DNA of 64,000 bases from Bifidobacterium oedipodis (GTDB lineage: Bacteria > Actinomycetota > Actinomycetes > Actinomycetales > Bifidobacteriaceae): NCBI RefSeq assembly GCF_012932425.1, contig NZ_JAAIII010000001.1, forward strand, positions 496,001-560,000, written 5' to 3'. Below the pieces are notes generated by a model that saw nothing but the letters and a program-made list of their open reading frames with translations, searched no databases and was not told where the DNA came from. Made by a program: the position numbers and the translations under genes. Positions within the stretch are counted from its first letter, which is position 1; each line of letters begins with the position of its first letter. Shown here piece by piece: positions 45,644-53,734 of this stretch.

Positions 45644-46699
45644 CTATTGCACATGTACATAAGCGCTGGCACGTCCGGCACCCACTTTGGCGATGCGTCC
45701 CTCATCAATCAGTTGCTTCAGCGCTCGTTCGATGGTGGTGTCGCTGATGTCCGGGCATTCCTTACGAATATCTTCCTTGGTGATTCGTCCAAGTCGCCGA
45801 TCAAACACGTCGGCTACACGCTGCGCTTTGGAGCGCTTCCCTGAATCAGAGGAGATGGTACCCATGCGATCCGAAAGGTCACGGTATGCGGCCAATACAA
45901 TGCCAAGCATAAACCGCACAAAAGGAGTCTCATCGTTGGTGTTCTCATCCCAGCCGGTGGAGCTTGCAGCTAAAGACTCGTAGTAGAGCTGCTTGTTGTC
46001 TTCGATCAGTCGTTCAATGCTCACATACCTGCCGACCGAATATCCTGCACGTTCCATCAGCAATACAGTGAGCAGTCGGCTCATTCTGCCGTTACCATCG
46101 TTGAAGGGATGGATGCAAAGAAAATCGAACACAAATTGCATGGCGAGCAGCAGCGCGTCGTAACGGTCAAGACTAATCGCTTCACGATATGTCGCGCACA
46201 GCCGTTCCATGGCGTCAGGTGTAGCTAATGCGGAGGTCGGGCGGAATCTCACATAACGCTTCCCCGCCTCGTCAATGCCGACAATCGCATTGTCACTGTC
46301 TTTCCAATGCCCACCGAATGAAAACGAGGTATGACGCATGAGGTCACGATGCAATTGGAGAATCACATTCGGCGTGATGCCGATATAATCATGCTGCTCA
46401 TGGATCAGCGCCAAAACATCACGGTAACCGGCGATTTCCTGCTCGTCACGCCCATGTGGCTCCGTGGTACGCAGCACCAGACCCTGCAACCGACGCTCTG
46501 TAGTGGCGATGCCTTCGATGCGGTTCGATGCGCCAATGCTTTCCACACGCGCCACATTCATAAGAGAGTCCAGTACTTGCGGCCGAAGTTCAGCCCACAG
46601 CTGCTGCTTGCCTTTGAATTCACGAATCTCCAGCAGCAACTTGGTAATGTCAGCTGCAAAGAACCGATCCGGCAATGTCGCATAGCTAAATTCTCGCAT
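45644..46699 (-). CDS. Fic-domain protein with N-terminal inhibitory motif
   Basis: The 351-residue protein has the Fic motif HPFNDGNGR (catalytic H about residue 197) and a class II-type inhibitory motif SNRIEG at about residues 58-63 (S-xxx-E-G). A C-terminal winged-helix region (RRLGRITKEDIRKECPDISDTTIERALKQLIDEGRIAKVGAGRASAYV) may bind DNA. Fic enzymes attach AMP or related groups to target proteins. The ATG at 46699 has AAAGG 8 bases upstream. It is divergent from and directly beside an IS30 element. Confidence 0.92.
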   Translation of the reverse strand: MREFSYATLPDRFFAADITKLLLEIREFKGKQQLWAELRPQVLDSLMNVARVESIGASNRIEGIATTERRLQGLVLRTTEPHGRDEQEIAGYRDVLALIHEQHDYIGITPNVILQLHRDLMRHTSFSFGGHWKDSDNAIVGIDEAGKRYVRFRPTSALATPDAMERLCATYREAISLDRYDALLLAMQFVFDFLCIHPFNDGNGRMSRLLTVLLMERAGYSVGRYVSIERLIEDNKQLYYESLAASSTGWDENTNDETPFVRFMLGIVLAAYRDLSDRMGTISSDSGKRSKAQRVADVFDRRLGRITKEDIRKECPDISDTTIERALKQLIDEGRIAKVGAGRASAYVHVQ

Positions 46700-46799
46700 C
46701 GTCACAGCCTTTCTGCCTCATCTCACGGTTTTCTGCATCATCTTATCAATAAATGAGGCTTGAATTTTCAGAGCAAGTGCAACGGGTGTGAATGATATG

Positions 46800-46866
46800 G
46801 GCCCATGGGTTCCCGATAGCATGGTGTTTGCTTACGACAACCAGACATCGGGAGGGCCCATGGGCC
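46800..46866 (+). promoter_or_regulatory. Hairpin that hides the IS30 transposase start
   Basis: 46800-46809 (GCCCATGGG core) can pair with 46857-46866, and TCCCGAT (46811-46817) with ATCGGGA (46847-46853). The stem covers both the ribosome site GGGAGGG and the ATG at 46860. This could stop translation from transcripts that read in from outside. Confidence 0.6.
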
Positions 46867-47864
46867 GGTACACCCATCTTACCTTGGCCGAGCGCGAGGA
46901 GATCATGCTGCTTCGGCACGAGGGCAGGAGCTATGGCGAGATCGCCCTGGCCACGGGCAGGGACAAGTCGACCATCAGCCGCGAGATCGACCGCAACTCG
47001 TTCAGGGTCGGCACGGGCCGTTGCTACCGCGCGTCGACGGCCCAACGCCGTTACGAGGACCGTCGGCTCTCCTGCGCGCGTCCGCGTCGGCTCGACGACG
47101 CGGAGCTGGCCGGGTTGGTCGTGCGGCTGATCGCGCGGGAGCGTTGGTCCCCCGAGCAGATCGCGGGCAGGATCGGTCTGGAGCGGCCCGATCTGGCCGT
47201 CTCCGCTTCGACGATCTACCGGGCGATCGACCGCCGCGAGCTCGATCCGCCCGACCTGGCCCGCACCCGCCGCGGGCTCAAGGGCCGGTTGCGCCGCAAA
47301 GGCAAACGCCGGCATCGCAAGGACGGGCCCGAGGAGCGCCGGGGCAAGATCCCCGACGCAAGGCCCATATCGGAGCGTCCCGCCGAGGTCGAGGAGCGTT
47401 CCAGGCTGGGCGATTGGGAGGGCGACACCGTCGTGGGCAAAGGCGCCGGGGCGTGCCTGGTCACGCTCGTGGACCGCAGAAGCGGTCTGCTCGCCGGCGG
47501 ACGCGCCGCCACGCATACCAAACGCGACGTCGCCCGCGTGGAGAGCCTGACGCTGCGCGAGCATCCCGAGACGCGCACCGTCACCCTGGACCGGGGCATG
47601 GAATTCGCCGATTTCAAGAAGGTCGAGCGGGCCACCGGCGCGGTCTGCTACTTCGCGCTGCCGCACCACCCTTGGCAGCGCGGCAGCAACGAGAACACCA
47701 ACGGCCTGATCCGCGAGTACTTCCCCAAAGGCACCGACTTCGACACCATCGACGACGGCCAGGTCCGGACCGTATACGACGCTATCAACCACAGACCACG
47801 CAAACGCCACGGCTACAGGACACCCTGGGAAATCCACCATTCAACAACGTTGCACTTGCTCTGA
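46860..47864 (+). CDS. IS30-family transposase
   Basis: The 334-residue protein has an N-terminal helix-turn-helix (YTHLTLAEREEIMLLRHEGRSYGEIALATGRDKSTISREIDRN) and a DDE integrase domain (GDWEGDTVVGKGAGACLVTLVDRRSG, DRGMEFADFKKVE, PWQRGSNENTNGLIREYFPKGTDF), with the DDE residues in GDWEGD, TLDRG and NENTNG. It appears intact. The ATG at 46860 is chosen because GGGAGGG precedes it; a GTG at 46788 with the same frame is possible. Confidence 0.94.
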   Translation: MGRYTHLTLAEREEIMLLRHEGRSYGEIALATGRDKSTISREIDRNSFRVGTGRCYRASTAQRRYEDRRLSCARPRRLDDAELAGLVVRLIARERWSPEQIAGRIGLERPDLAVSASTIYRAIDRRELDPPDLARTRRGLKGRLRRKGKRRHRKDGPEERRGKIPDARPISERPAEVEERSRLGDWEGDTVVGKGAGACLVTLVDRRSGLLAGGRAATHTKRDVARVESLTLREHPETRTVTLDRGMEFADFKKVERATGAVCYFALPHHPWQRGSNENTNGLIREYFPKGTDFDTIDDGQVRTVYDAINHRPRKRHGYRTPWEIHHSTTLHLL

Positions 47865-47937
47865 AAATTCAAGTTCTCTTTTGCTTTTAAAATCAAAAGA
47901 GTTTAAGCTAAATCCAGAACCAACGAGGAGGACGATC

Positions 47938-49386
47938 ATGCCAGAAGATCTCATCGCACTTATCACAGCGTTGGCAAGTCGCTCCAGCGAAAGCGAATGC
48001 CTAGAGTTCAAACGAGGCAATGCCGACCCCGAACGCATTGGCAGAGACATCTGCGCCATGTCCAACTCGGCAACGCTTCTCGGGCATACCTACGCATACA
48101 AGGTTTGGGGAATCGATGATGAATCACACAAAATCGTCGGAACCAATTTCGATCCAGGTACCACGACTATTGGTCGACAGGGATTAGACATCTGGCTGCG
48201 CCAGCATCTCTCTGACAATGTCGAATTCCAGTTCGAAACCATTGAGACAGATGATAAGCGACTGGTACTGCTGCGTATCTGGCCCGCACAGTACCGTCCC
48301 GCGCTGTGGAACGGAATCGCATACATCCGAGCTGGCTCGTCGACACAGGAGCTCAAGCACGGCTCGCGTCGCGAAGAGGAACTATGGGCCCGCACCCGAT
48401 CCGAGATTTTCGAATTGCAGCTCGCCGCCACGGAACTCACCGTGGACGAAGTATTCGATCGCATTGACGTCGATTGTTACCGTCAGGAGTTCAGCGTTCC
48501 GGCCACAACGTCGGCCCAACATCTTCTACACATGCTGGTCAGGGAGCAACTGGCCGTCGCACAAGACTCCGGCCGGTATGCCATCACCAATCTCGGCGCA
48601 TTGCTGTTTGCACGCAACCTCGGCTTGTTCCCCACGGTCTCGCGCAAGGCACTGCGCGTCATCCGATATGAGGGAACCTCCCCCATCGCCCCCTCACGCA
48701 GCAGAACGTTCGAATCCGGCTATGCGCATCTCGACGAGATGCTCAATTACATCGAGACACTTCTGCCGGAACGGGAGGTCATCGAGGGCGCGAGACGCAC
48801 AACAATACGAGCATTCCCGCATAACGCTCTACGCGAATTGACGGCCAACATGCTCATCCATCAAGATCTCTCCATCACGGGCACCGGCCCCATGGTCTGC
48901 ATTTTCGACGGTCGCGTCGAATTCACCAATCCCGGACGTTCCCTCGTGGATATCGCACGGCTGTTGAACGACCCGCCCCACTCCCGCAATGAAAAAATGG
49001 CAGCGCTTTGTCGACGTATGAATCTTTGCGAGGAGGCCGGATCCGGCTGGGACAAAATCGTATTGGATTGCGAGTCCAACCATATGCCCGCCCCAAACAT
49101 CGAAGAACCTGGGGACAATCTTCGCGTCACACTGCTGCAGGCGAGTCCATACCGGGAACTGACCATGCAGCAACGTATCGACTCTGCCTATTGGCATGCC
49201 TGCATACAGTATGCCCAGCGACAGCCGATGACCAACACCACTCTGCGGGAACGCTTCGGTTTGCCAAGCAGTGCCGCTTCACAAATCTCACGATTGCTGA
49301 AGACATGCCTTGAGGATGGGGTTCTCAAAACGGTCGATTCCGAATCGGGGAAACGATACATCCGATACCTTCCCAGCTGGGCATAG
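47938..49386 (+). CDS. AlbA_2 (Schlafen-like) domain protein with ATPase-fold C-terminal half
   Basis: The 482-residue protein has an N-terminal AlbA_2 domain (SESECLEFKRGNADPERIGRDICAMSNSATLLGHTYAYKVWGIDDESHKIVG) and a C-terminal HATPase_c_4-type domain (FPHNALRELTANMLIHQDLSITGTGPMVCIFDGRVEFTNPG, MNLCEEAGSGWDKI), followed by a winged-helix-like tail. This pair is common in proteins often labelled transcriptional regulators or RecG-like, and in defence islands; the function is uncertain. The ATG at 47938 has GAGGAGGACG upstream. It lies beside the IS30 element. Confidence 0.85.
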   Translation: MPEDLIALITALASRSSESECLEFKRGNADPERIGRDICAMSNSATLLGHTYAYKVWGIDDESHKIVGTNFDPGTTTIGRQGLDIWLRQHLSDNVEFQFETIETDDKRLVLLRIWPAQYRPALWNGIAYIRAGSSTQELKHGSRREEELWARTRSEIFELQLAATELTVDEVFDRIDVDCYRQEFSVPATTSAQHLLHMLVREQLAVAQDSGRYAITNLGALLFARNLGLFPTVSRKALRVIRYEGTSPIAPSRSRTFESGYAHLDEMLNYIETLLPEREVIEGARRTTIRAFPHNALRELTANMLIHQDLSITGTGPMVCIFDGRVEFTNPGRSLVDIARLLNDPPHSRNEKMAALCRRMNLCEEAGSGWDKIVLDCESNHMPAPNIEEPGDNLRVTLLQASPYRELTMQQRIDSAYWHACIQYAQRQPMTNTTLRERFGLPSSAASQISRLLKTCLEDGVLKTVDSESGKRYIRYLPSWA

Positions 49387-49754
49387 CCCCACGAAACCAC
49401 ATGGTGATTCAGGGATTTCTTTGCCCCCCAACTTCTGCAACCACGCACAGACGCGACAAAACGGTGGAATTCCAACGAAAATCTCTTTTGCCTGCCATTT
49501 GCACGTTTCGCCTGACGGTCTGCACGATTGACCTGTGGGATTGTTACGTAGGTATGCGACAATCCCACAGCTGTATCGTGAGAATCGGAAGCGCAACCGT
49601 GAGAACCCGCAGTCGAACCGTAAATTACCGCAGGTCAACCGTTCTTCCACAATCCGACCACGAACACTCACAGAGCAACTGTGCCGCAACGAACGGCAAA
49701 AGCGGGTATTGTGAGTAGCGAATACTGCTGATCACACTGATCAAGGAGATAACT
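49387..49754 (+). other. Gap before ppa with palindrome and AACCGT repeats
   Basis: No gene is seen. A perfect 12-bp inverted repeat (49533-49544 with 49559-49570, CTGTGGGATTGT) is centred on a 14-base loop. After it come degenerate repeats: CGTGAGAA twice (49575-49610) and AACCGT three times (49600, 49616, 49637). The ppa promoter probably lies close to 49710-49750. Confidence 0.5.
49533..49570. repeat. 12-bp perfect inverted repeat
   Basis: CTGTGGGATTGT and ACAATCCCACAG are exact inverted copies around 14 bases. It is over 180 bp before the ppa start, too far for a simple leader, and 146 bp after the AlbA_2 gene stop. It could be a terminator for that gene or a regulator site. Confidence 0.6.
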
Positions 49755-50249
49755 ATGGCAGAAACCTTCAACGTCGTGGTGGAGATTCCGCGCGGCTCCA
49801 AGAACAAGTACGAAGTCGATCACGAGACCGGCCGCGTGTTCCTGGATCGTACGCTGTTCACCTCCATGGGCTATCCGGATGACTACGGCTACATCGATGG
49901 CACCCTGGGCGAGGACGGCGATCCGCTTGACGCCCTCGTGATGATCCCGAACTCCGTGTTCCCGGGCTGCGTGGTTGAGTGCCGCGCTGTGGGCCTGTAT
50001 CACATGGTGGACGAGGCCGGCGGCGACGACAAGGTGCTGTGCGTGCCTGCCGACGTGCGTTTCGACGACATCAAGGACATCGACGACGTCTCCGAGTACC
50101 ACAAGGCCGAAATCAAGCACTTCTTCGAGCAGTACAAGGCTCTGGAGCCCGGCAAGGAAGTGCTGCCCGGCGACTACTGGACCGGCGTTGAGAAGGCCGA
50201 GAAGGAAATCGTCGAGGCCCGCGAGCGCCTTGCCGCTTCCGAGAAGTGA
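49755..50249 (+). CDS. ppa: Inorganic pyrophosphatase
   Basis: The 164-residue family I enzyme splits pyrophosphate to phosphate and pulls biosynthetic reactions forward. It shows [20 protein letters not shown] and the active-site region DEDG-like [12 protein letters not shown], with D residues of the catalytic DxxxxD motif. AAGGAGATAACT precedes the ATG. It is a single gene with two terminators after it. Confidence 0.95.
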   Translation: MAETFNVVVEIPRGSKNKYEVDHETGRVFLDRTLFTSMGYPDDYGYIDGTLGEDGDPLDALVMIPNSVFPGCVVECRAVGLYHMVDEAGGDDKVLCVPADVRFDDIKDIDDVSEYHKAEIKHFFEQYKALEPGKEVLPGDYWTGVEKAEKEIVEARERLAASEK

Positions 50250-50254
50250 GCTAG

Positions 50255-50281
50255 CGCAGCGTTCCGTTGAATAACGCTGCG
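50255..50281 (+). terminator. First hairpin after ppa
   Basis: CGCAGCGTT (50255-50263) and AACGCTGCG (50273-50281) form a perfect 9-bp stem with a 9-base loop, 6 bp after the ppa stop. Confidence 0.7.
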
Positions 50282-50294
50282 ACAACGCTAATGC

Positions 50295-50348
50295 GAAAAC
50301 CTGCTATTGCCATCCATCAAGATGGGAAATAGCAGGTTTTCGTTTTTT
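50295..50348 (+). terminator. Second, main terminator after ppa
   Basis: GAAAACCTGCTATT (50295-50308) pairs with AATAGCAGGTTTTC (50328-50341), with an inner CATC/GATG stem, and TTTTTT follows at 50343-50348. This is a full factor-independent terminator. Confidence 0.92.
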
Positions 50349-50473
50349 CACTTGCTATATCCCCCGAATCCCGCGATCGCAGGGCTTCCGGCGCGAAAAC
50401 CCGCACTCCACACGCAACGTGCTACAATTTTGCCCCGTAAACGCGTACGACTGGCGAACAGCATTCGTATGGG

Positions 50474-50576
50474 ATTCAAAGCCGTGAGACTCGGCAGTTT
50501 GAATGTCGGCGCTCCCCAAGGCGTAGGCGGGTGTAGGAACCCCGTCGAGGCCCATCCCCCGGGGAGGCTCGGCGGG
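50474..50576 (+). promoter_or_regulatory. Structured leader of mntP, IS605/IS607 right-end-like or riboswitch
   Basis: A strong hairpin is formed by ATTCAAAGCCG (50474-50484) and CGGC-AG-TTTGAAT (50492-50504). Then GTAGGAACCCC (50533-50543) and a GC-rich hairpin including GGGGAGG (50561-50567) follow, the latter covering the only good ribosome site. The GTAGGAACCCC...GGGGAGG pattern resembles the right ends of IS605/IS607-type (TnpB) elements, but no tnpB gene is present. A manganese riboswitch is the other reading, since MntP genes often have one; the usual yybP-ykoY motifs were not seen. Confidence 0.45.
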
Positions 50577-51176
50577 ATGAACCCCTTATGCACCACTATG
50601 ATCGCTAGCATTGTTCAGACAGTATTGATTTCTCTGTCCATGGCTATGGATGCCTTCGCCATCTCCATCGGCAAAGGCTTGACCGTCACCCGCGTACGTG
50701 CCACGGATGCGATGAAAACCGGATTATGGTTCGGCGGATTCCAAGCACTGTTCCCCGTTATCGGCTATTTCGCCGCATCCACCTTCGCCTCCTATGTCAC
50801 GGCCTTCGATCACTGGATCATCTTCGGCCTGCTCGCCTTCATCGGCGGCAATATGATCCACGAAGCCTTTGAGGAAGAGGAAGAGAACTCCAAAGAGACC
50901 GCGCAATTCGATTGGAAGCATATGCTGCCGCTTGCGGTCGCCTGCAGCATCGACGCCTTCGCCATGGGTGTGAGCTTCGCGTTCATGAAAACAAACCTGA
51001 TTCTTCAGGTCACGTCCATTGGTGTAATCACTGCGATTCTTTCGATTGCAGGCATATATATCGGCCGCGTATTCGGCGCACGCTGGCAGAAGCCCGCGCA
51101 AATCGCCGGCGGCGTGGTGCTGCTGCTGATTGGTTTCAAAGTGTTGCTTGAGCACCTCGGCTTCCTTGCCCTGTAG
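50577..51176 (+). CDS. mntP: Manganese efflux pump MntP
   Basis: The 199-residue membrane protein has six hydrophobic segments and the MntP hallmarks SMAMDAFAISIGKGL, ACSIDAFAMGVSFAF (both with the conserved aspartate) and FWFGGFQALFPVIGYF-like GLWFGGFQALFPVIGYF. It exports Mn2+. ATG at 50577 follows GGGGAGG; ATG at 50598 gives a 192-residue protein that starts like the family (MIASIVQTVLISLSMAMDAF) but has no ribosome site. Confidence 0.9.
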   Translation: MNPLCTTMIASIVQTVLISLSMAMDAFAISIGKGLTVTRVRATDAMKTGLWFGGFQALFPVIGYFAASTFASYVTAFDHWIIFGLLAFIGGNMIHEAFEEEEENSKETAQFDWKHMLPLAVACSIDAFAMGVSFAFMKTNLILQVTSIGVITAILSIAGIYIGRVFGARWQKPAQIAGGVVLLLIGFKVLLEHLGFLAL

Positions 51177-51283
51177 CGCTAAGTAACGCCAGCAATTGGC
51201 ATTGCTACTCCCACTAAACAGCCGCATTCCACCGCACGACGTAGGATTATGGCAACATATCCGTTCATTTTGAGAGGCAACTT

Positions 51284-51985
51284 ATGACCAGCACCACGCA
51301 GGACAGCCGGACAGCCAAAACATTGCGCATGTTGCTGACCCAGTTCACAGCCTACGTGGCGCTGATCGTCGCCGCTCTGTTCGCCGTCACGTTCCCCGGC
51401 AGCAGCACACCCTTGGTGCCTTTCGTTGTGGCAGCCGTCATCTTGGTGCTGTTGGCCGCGTACTGGCCATTCCGCGGCACCATGCTCGACCGCGTCGTCA
51501 CCGTGGTGTTCGGTGCGCTGTCGCTGGCGTTCACGCTGTTCCCGTTCCCAGCCGGCGAGGTGCCCCCGCAGCTTGCCAATGAGCAGAACCTGTATTCCTG
51601 GGCACTGTCCGCCGGATTCCTGCTGGTGGCGTTGGTGGTGTTCTCCTTCGGCCGGCAGATGGCCCGCGCCAATCGCACGCATCTGATTCGTGCGCTGTCG
51701 CACGCCGTCACCTCCGGGGTGGCTGCCATCTCAGTGGCCGGATGGTGCTTCCTGCCTGAACTTGGTGAGCTTGTTACGCGCGGTACCACGGCGGGCATCG
51801 TCACCATAGTGATTCTGGTGGCCTTGGCTGCGGCTTTGGCGGCTGCTTCCGTGCTGTGGGTGCGCGACGCCGACCCCGATCCTGAGATTCGTCAGCCGTG
51901 GGCTGGCACCGGCGTTCTTACGACCATGCTGATGGGTGCTCCCGTCGCCGCTGCCACACTGCTGCTTGCCGGCATGATTAATTAA
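51284..51985 (+). CDS. Multi-pass membrane protein of unknown function
   Basis: The 233-residue protein has about six hydrophobic segments (for example YVALIVAALFAVTF, FVVAAVILVLLAAYWPF, VVTVVFGALSLAFTLFPF, WALSAGFLLVALVVFSFG, GIVTIVILVALAAALAAASVLW, TTMLMGAPVAAATLLLAGM). No known family was recognised. GAGAGGCAACTT precedes the ATG. It has no co-transcribed partner beyond the glnR gene 164 bp later. Confidence 0.75.
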   Translation: MTSTTQDSRTAKTLRMLLTQFTAYVALIVAALFAVTFPGSSTPLVPFVVAAVILVLLAAYWPFRGTMLDRVVTVVFGALSLAFTLFPFPAGEVPPQLANEQNLYSWALSAGFLLVALVVFSFGRQMARANRTHLIRALSHAVTSGVAAISVAGWCFLPELGELVTRGTTAGIVTIVILVALAAALAAASVLWVRDADPDPEIRQPWAGTGVLTTMLMGAPVAAATLLLAGMIN

Positions 51986-52149
51986 TCCACGTTCTGAACA
52001 TTATTTCGCGATTGTAACCACAATTACTCCTGCGAGCACATACAATAAAACAGGTTGCATCGCCGTGAGCGGTGAAGTTGTGGTGTATTCTTCGTCGGCG
52101 CGCGATACAATCGGGCAAACATAAGGTCAGTAAGAAGCGGGGATACAAC

Positions 52150-52950
52150 GTGACGGATTTGACGTTGATGACATTCGCCAGTGATCCCTCTAGTGTGCTG
52201 CCCTCCCTCGCACTGCTTTCCCATCGTGTGCGCGTGCTGCCGATGGATGCGGCCAGCCTCGTGAAAATGCCGGAGAACACGATTCTGTTCCTTGACGCTC
52301 GCGACGATCTGGCAACCGCCAAAACTTTGTGCCGTCTGATTCATGCCAGTGGCCTGTCCACGCCGATTGTGCTGATTCTCACCGAAGGCGGCTTCACCGT
52401 GGTCAACTCGCAGTGGGGCATCGCCGATGTGGTGGTTTCCTCCGCCTCCCCCGCAGAAGTCGAGGGACGTTTGCGCTTGGTCTCCGAACGTGGCAACGCG
52501 CCGGCCGGAGGCAACACCGGCGGCACGACCAGTGAACCCGGCACCACCGTGGAAGATGGCCAGATTCGCTCCGGCGATCTGATTGTGGACACCAACGGAT
52601 ACACCGCCTCCCTGCATGGACGCCCGATTGACTTGGCGTACAAGGAGTTCGAGCTGCTCAAGTACTTGGTGCAGCATCCCGGCCGCGTGTTCACGCGCGC
52701 CCAACTACTGCAAGAGGTGTGGGGCTATGACTACTACGGCGGCACCCGCACCGTTGATGTGCATATCCGTCGCCTGAGGGCCAAGCTCGGCGGCGAATAC
52801 GAGCATCTCATCGGCACCGTGCGCAACGTGGGCTACCGCTTCGATCCGCCGGAAGAGGATCGGGATGATGCCGCAGCCAAGCATGCCGCACAGTCCGTTA
52901 TCCCCACCGACGAGCCGGTTGATAACGCTGATATCGAAGCCATCGCTTAG
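52150..52950 (+). CDS. glnR: GlnR-like orphan OmpR-family regulator
   Basis: The 266-residue protein has a receiver-like N-terminal domain ([67 protein letters not shown]) and a C-terminal winged helix ([71 protein letters not shown]). Both match GlnR, the actinobacterial regulator of nitrogen metabolism, which has no partner kinase. The GTG at 52150 gives the family N-terminus. The C-terminal 30 residues are extra and acidic. Confidence 0.88.
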   Translation: MTDLTLMTFASDPSSVLPSLALLSHRVRVLPMDAASLVKMPENTILFLDARDDLATAKTLCRLIHASGLSTPIVLILTEGGFTVVNSQWGIADVVVSSASPAEVEGRLRLVSERGNAPAGGNTGGTTSEPGTTVEDGQIRSGDLIVDTNGYTASLHGRPIDLAYKEFELLKYLVQHPGRVFTRAQLLQEVWGYDYYGGTRTVDVHIRRLRAKLGGEYEHLIGTVRNVGYRFDPPEEDRDDAAAKHAAQSVIPTDEPVDNADIEAIA

Positions 52951-53006
52951 GCGAGTCGGCGGCATTATTTCAACACAATCCGAACCGGCCGAACCAACTA
53001 CCAATC

Positions 53007-53663
53007 ATGCGAGAGAGCAAATCCGCGCGCATCCAGCGCATGCATGAGGAATACGCGATACTTTGCGAGACGATTCCCACACCTCGCTGCGCGCTGAACT
53101 TCACCAACCCCTTTGAGCTGCTGGTTGCCACTGTGCTGTCTGCCCAAACTACGGACAAGCGCGTAAACACCGTCACTCCAGAGCTGTTCGCCACCTACCC
53201 CACCGCACAGGCCTTGGCTGCGGCCGATCCGATACGTGTGGAAGACATCATCCACCCGCTCGGCTTCTACCGCTCAAAAACCCAGCATCTTCTTGGCCTC
53301 GCCGCAGCCCTCACCGACCAGTTCGATGGCGAAGTGCCACACACGATGGATGAACTGGTCACCTTGCCCGGCGTCGGCCGCAAAACCGCGAACGTGGTGC
53401 TTGGCAACGCGTTCGGCGTGCCCGGCTTCCCGGTTGATACGCATGTGATGCGCGTGACCGGACGCCTGCGTTGGCGTACCGATTGGCGAGACGCTCACCC
53501 TGATCCGGTGCACATCGAACGGGAAATCACCGCCTGTTTTCCGCCCGAAGAATGGACTGATCTGAGCCATCGGCTGATTCTGTTCGGCCGGGCCACCTGC
53601 CACGCGCGCAAACCCGACTGTGCCAACTGCCCGCTGGCTGATTCCTGCCCGAGTGCCGAATAA
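53007..53663 (+). CDS. nth: Endonuclease III
   Basis: The 218-residue DNA glycosylase/AP lyase removes oxidised pyrimidines. The helix-hairpin-helix LPGVGRKTANVVLGNAFGVPGFPVDTHVMRV includes the catalytic lysine (GRKT) and aspartate (VDTH), and the iron-sulfur cluster cysteines are C-x6-C-x2-C-x5-C in CHARKPDCANCPLADSC near the end. It lies 56 bp after glnR. Confidence 0.95.
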   Translation: MRESKSARIQRMHEEYAILCETIPTPRCALNFTNPFELLVATVLSAQTTDKRVNTVTPELFATYPTAQALAAADPIRVEDIIHPLGFYRSKTQHLLGLAAALTDQFDGEVPHTMDELVTLPGVGRKTANVVLGNAFGVPGFPVDTHVMRVTGRLRWRTDWRDAHPDPVHIEREITACFPPEEWTDLSHRLILFGRATCHARKPDCANCPLADSCPSAE

Positions 53664-53734
53664 AGCCGCTGGCAGAGCACTATCGCACCCAATCATCCAA
53701 CATCACTACATAGCCATCGCTAGACTGTGGTGGC

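Larger units (their letters stand above)
46759..47873 (+). mobile_element. Intact IS30-family insertion sequence
   Basis: The element is bounded by perfect 26-bp inverted repeats at 46759-46784 and 47848-47873, including the core TCAGAGCAAGTGCAACG on the left. One transposase gene fills it. The outermost bases are themselves palindromic, so the exact edge and target-site duplication cannot be fixed. It sits in the gap between fic and the AlbA_2 gene, without visibly breaking either. Confidence 0.92.

Noticed and set aside
46759..47873. The insertion sequence breaking a gene
   Set aside because: Both neighbouring genes have intact starts and ribosome sites outside the element.
50395..50576. 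A full TnpB or IS605 element before mntP
   Set aside because: Only the right-end-like pattern is present; no frame with TnpB motifs is found.
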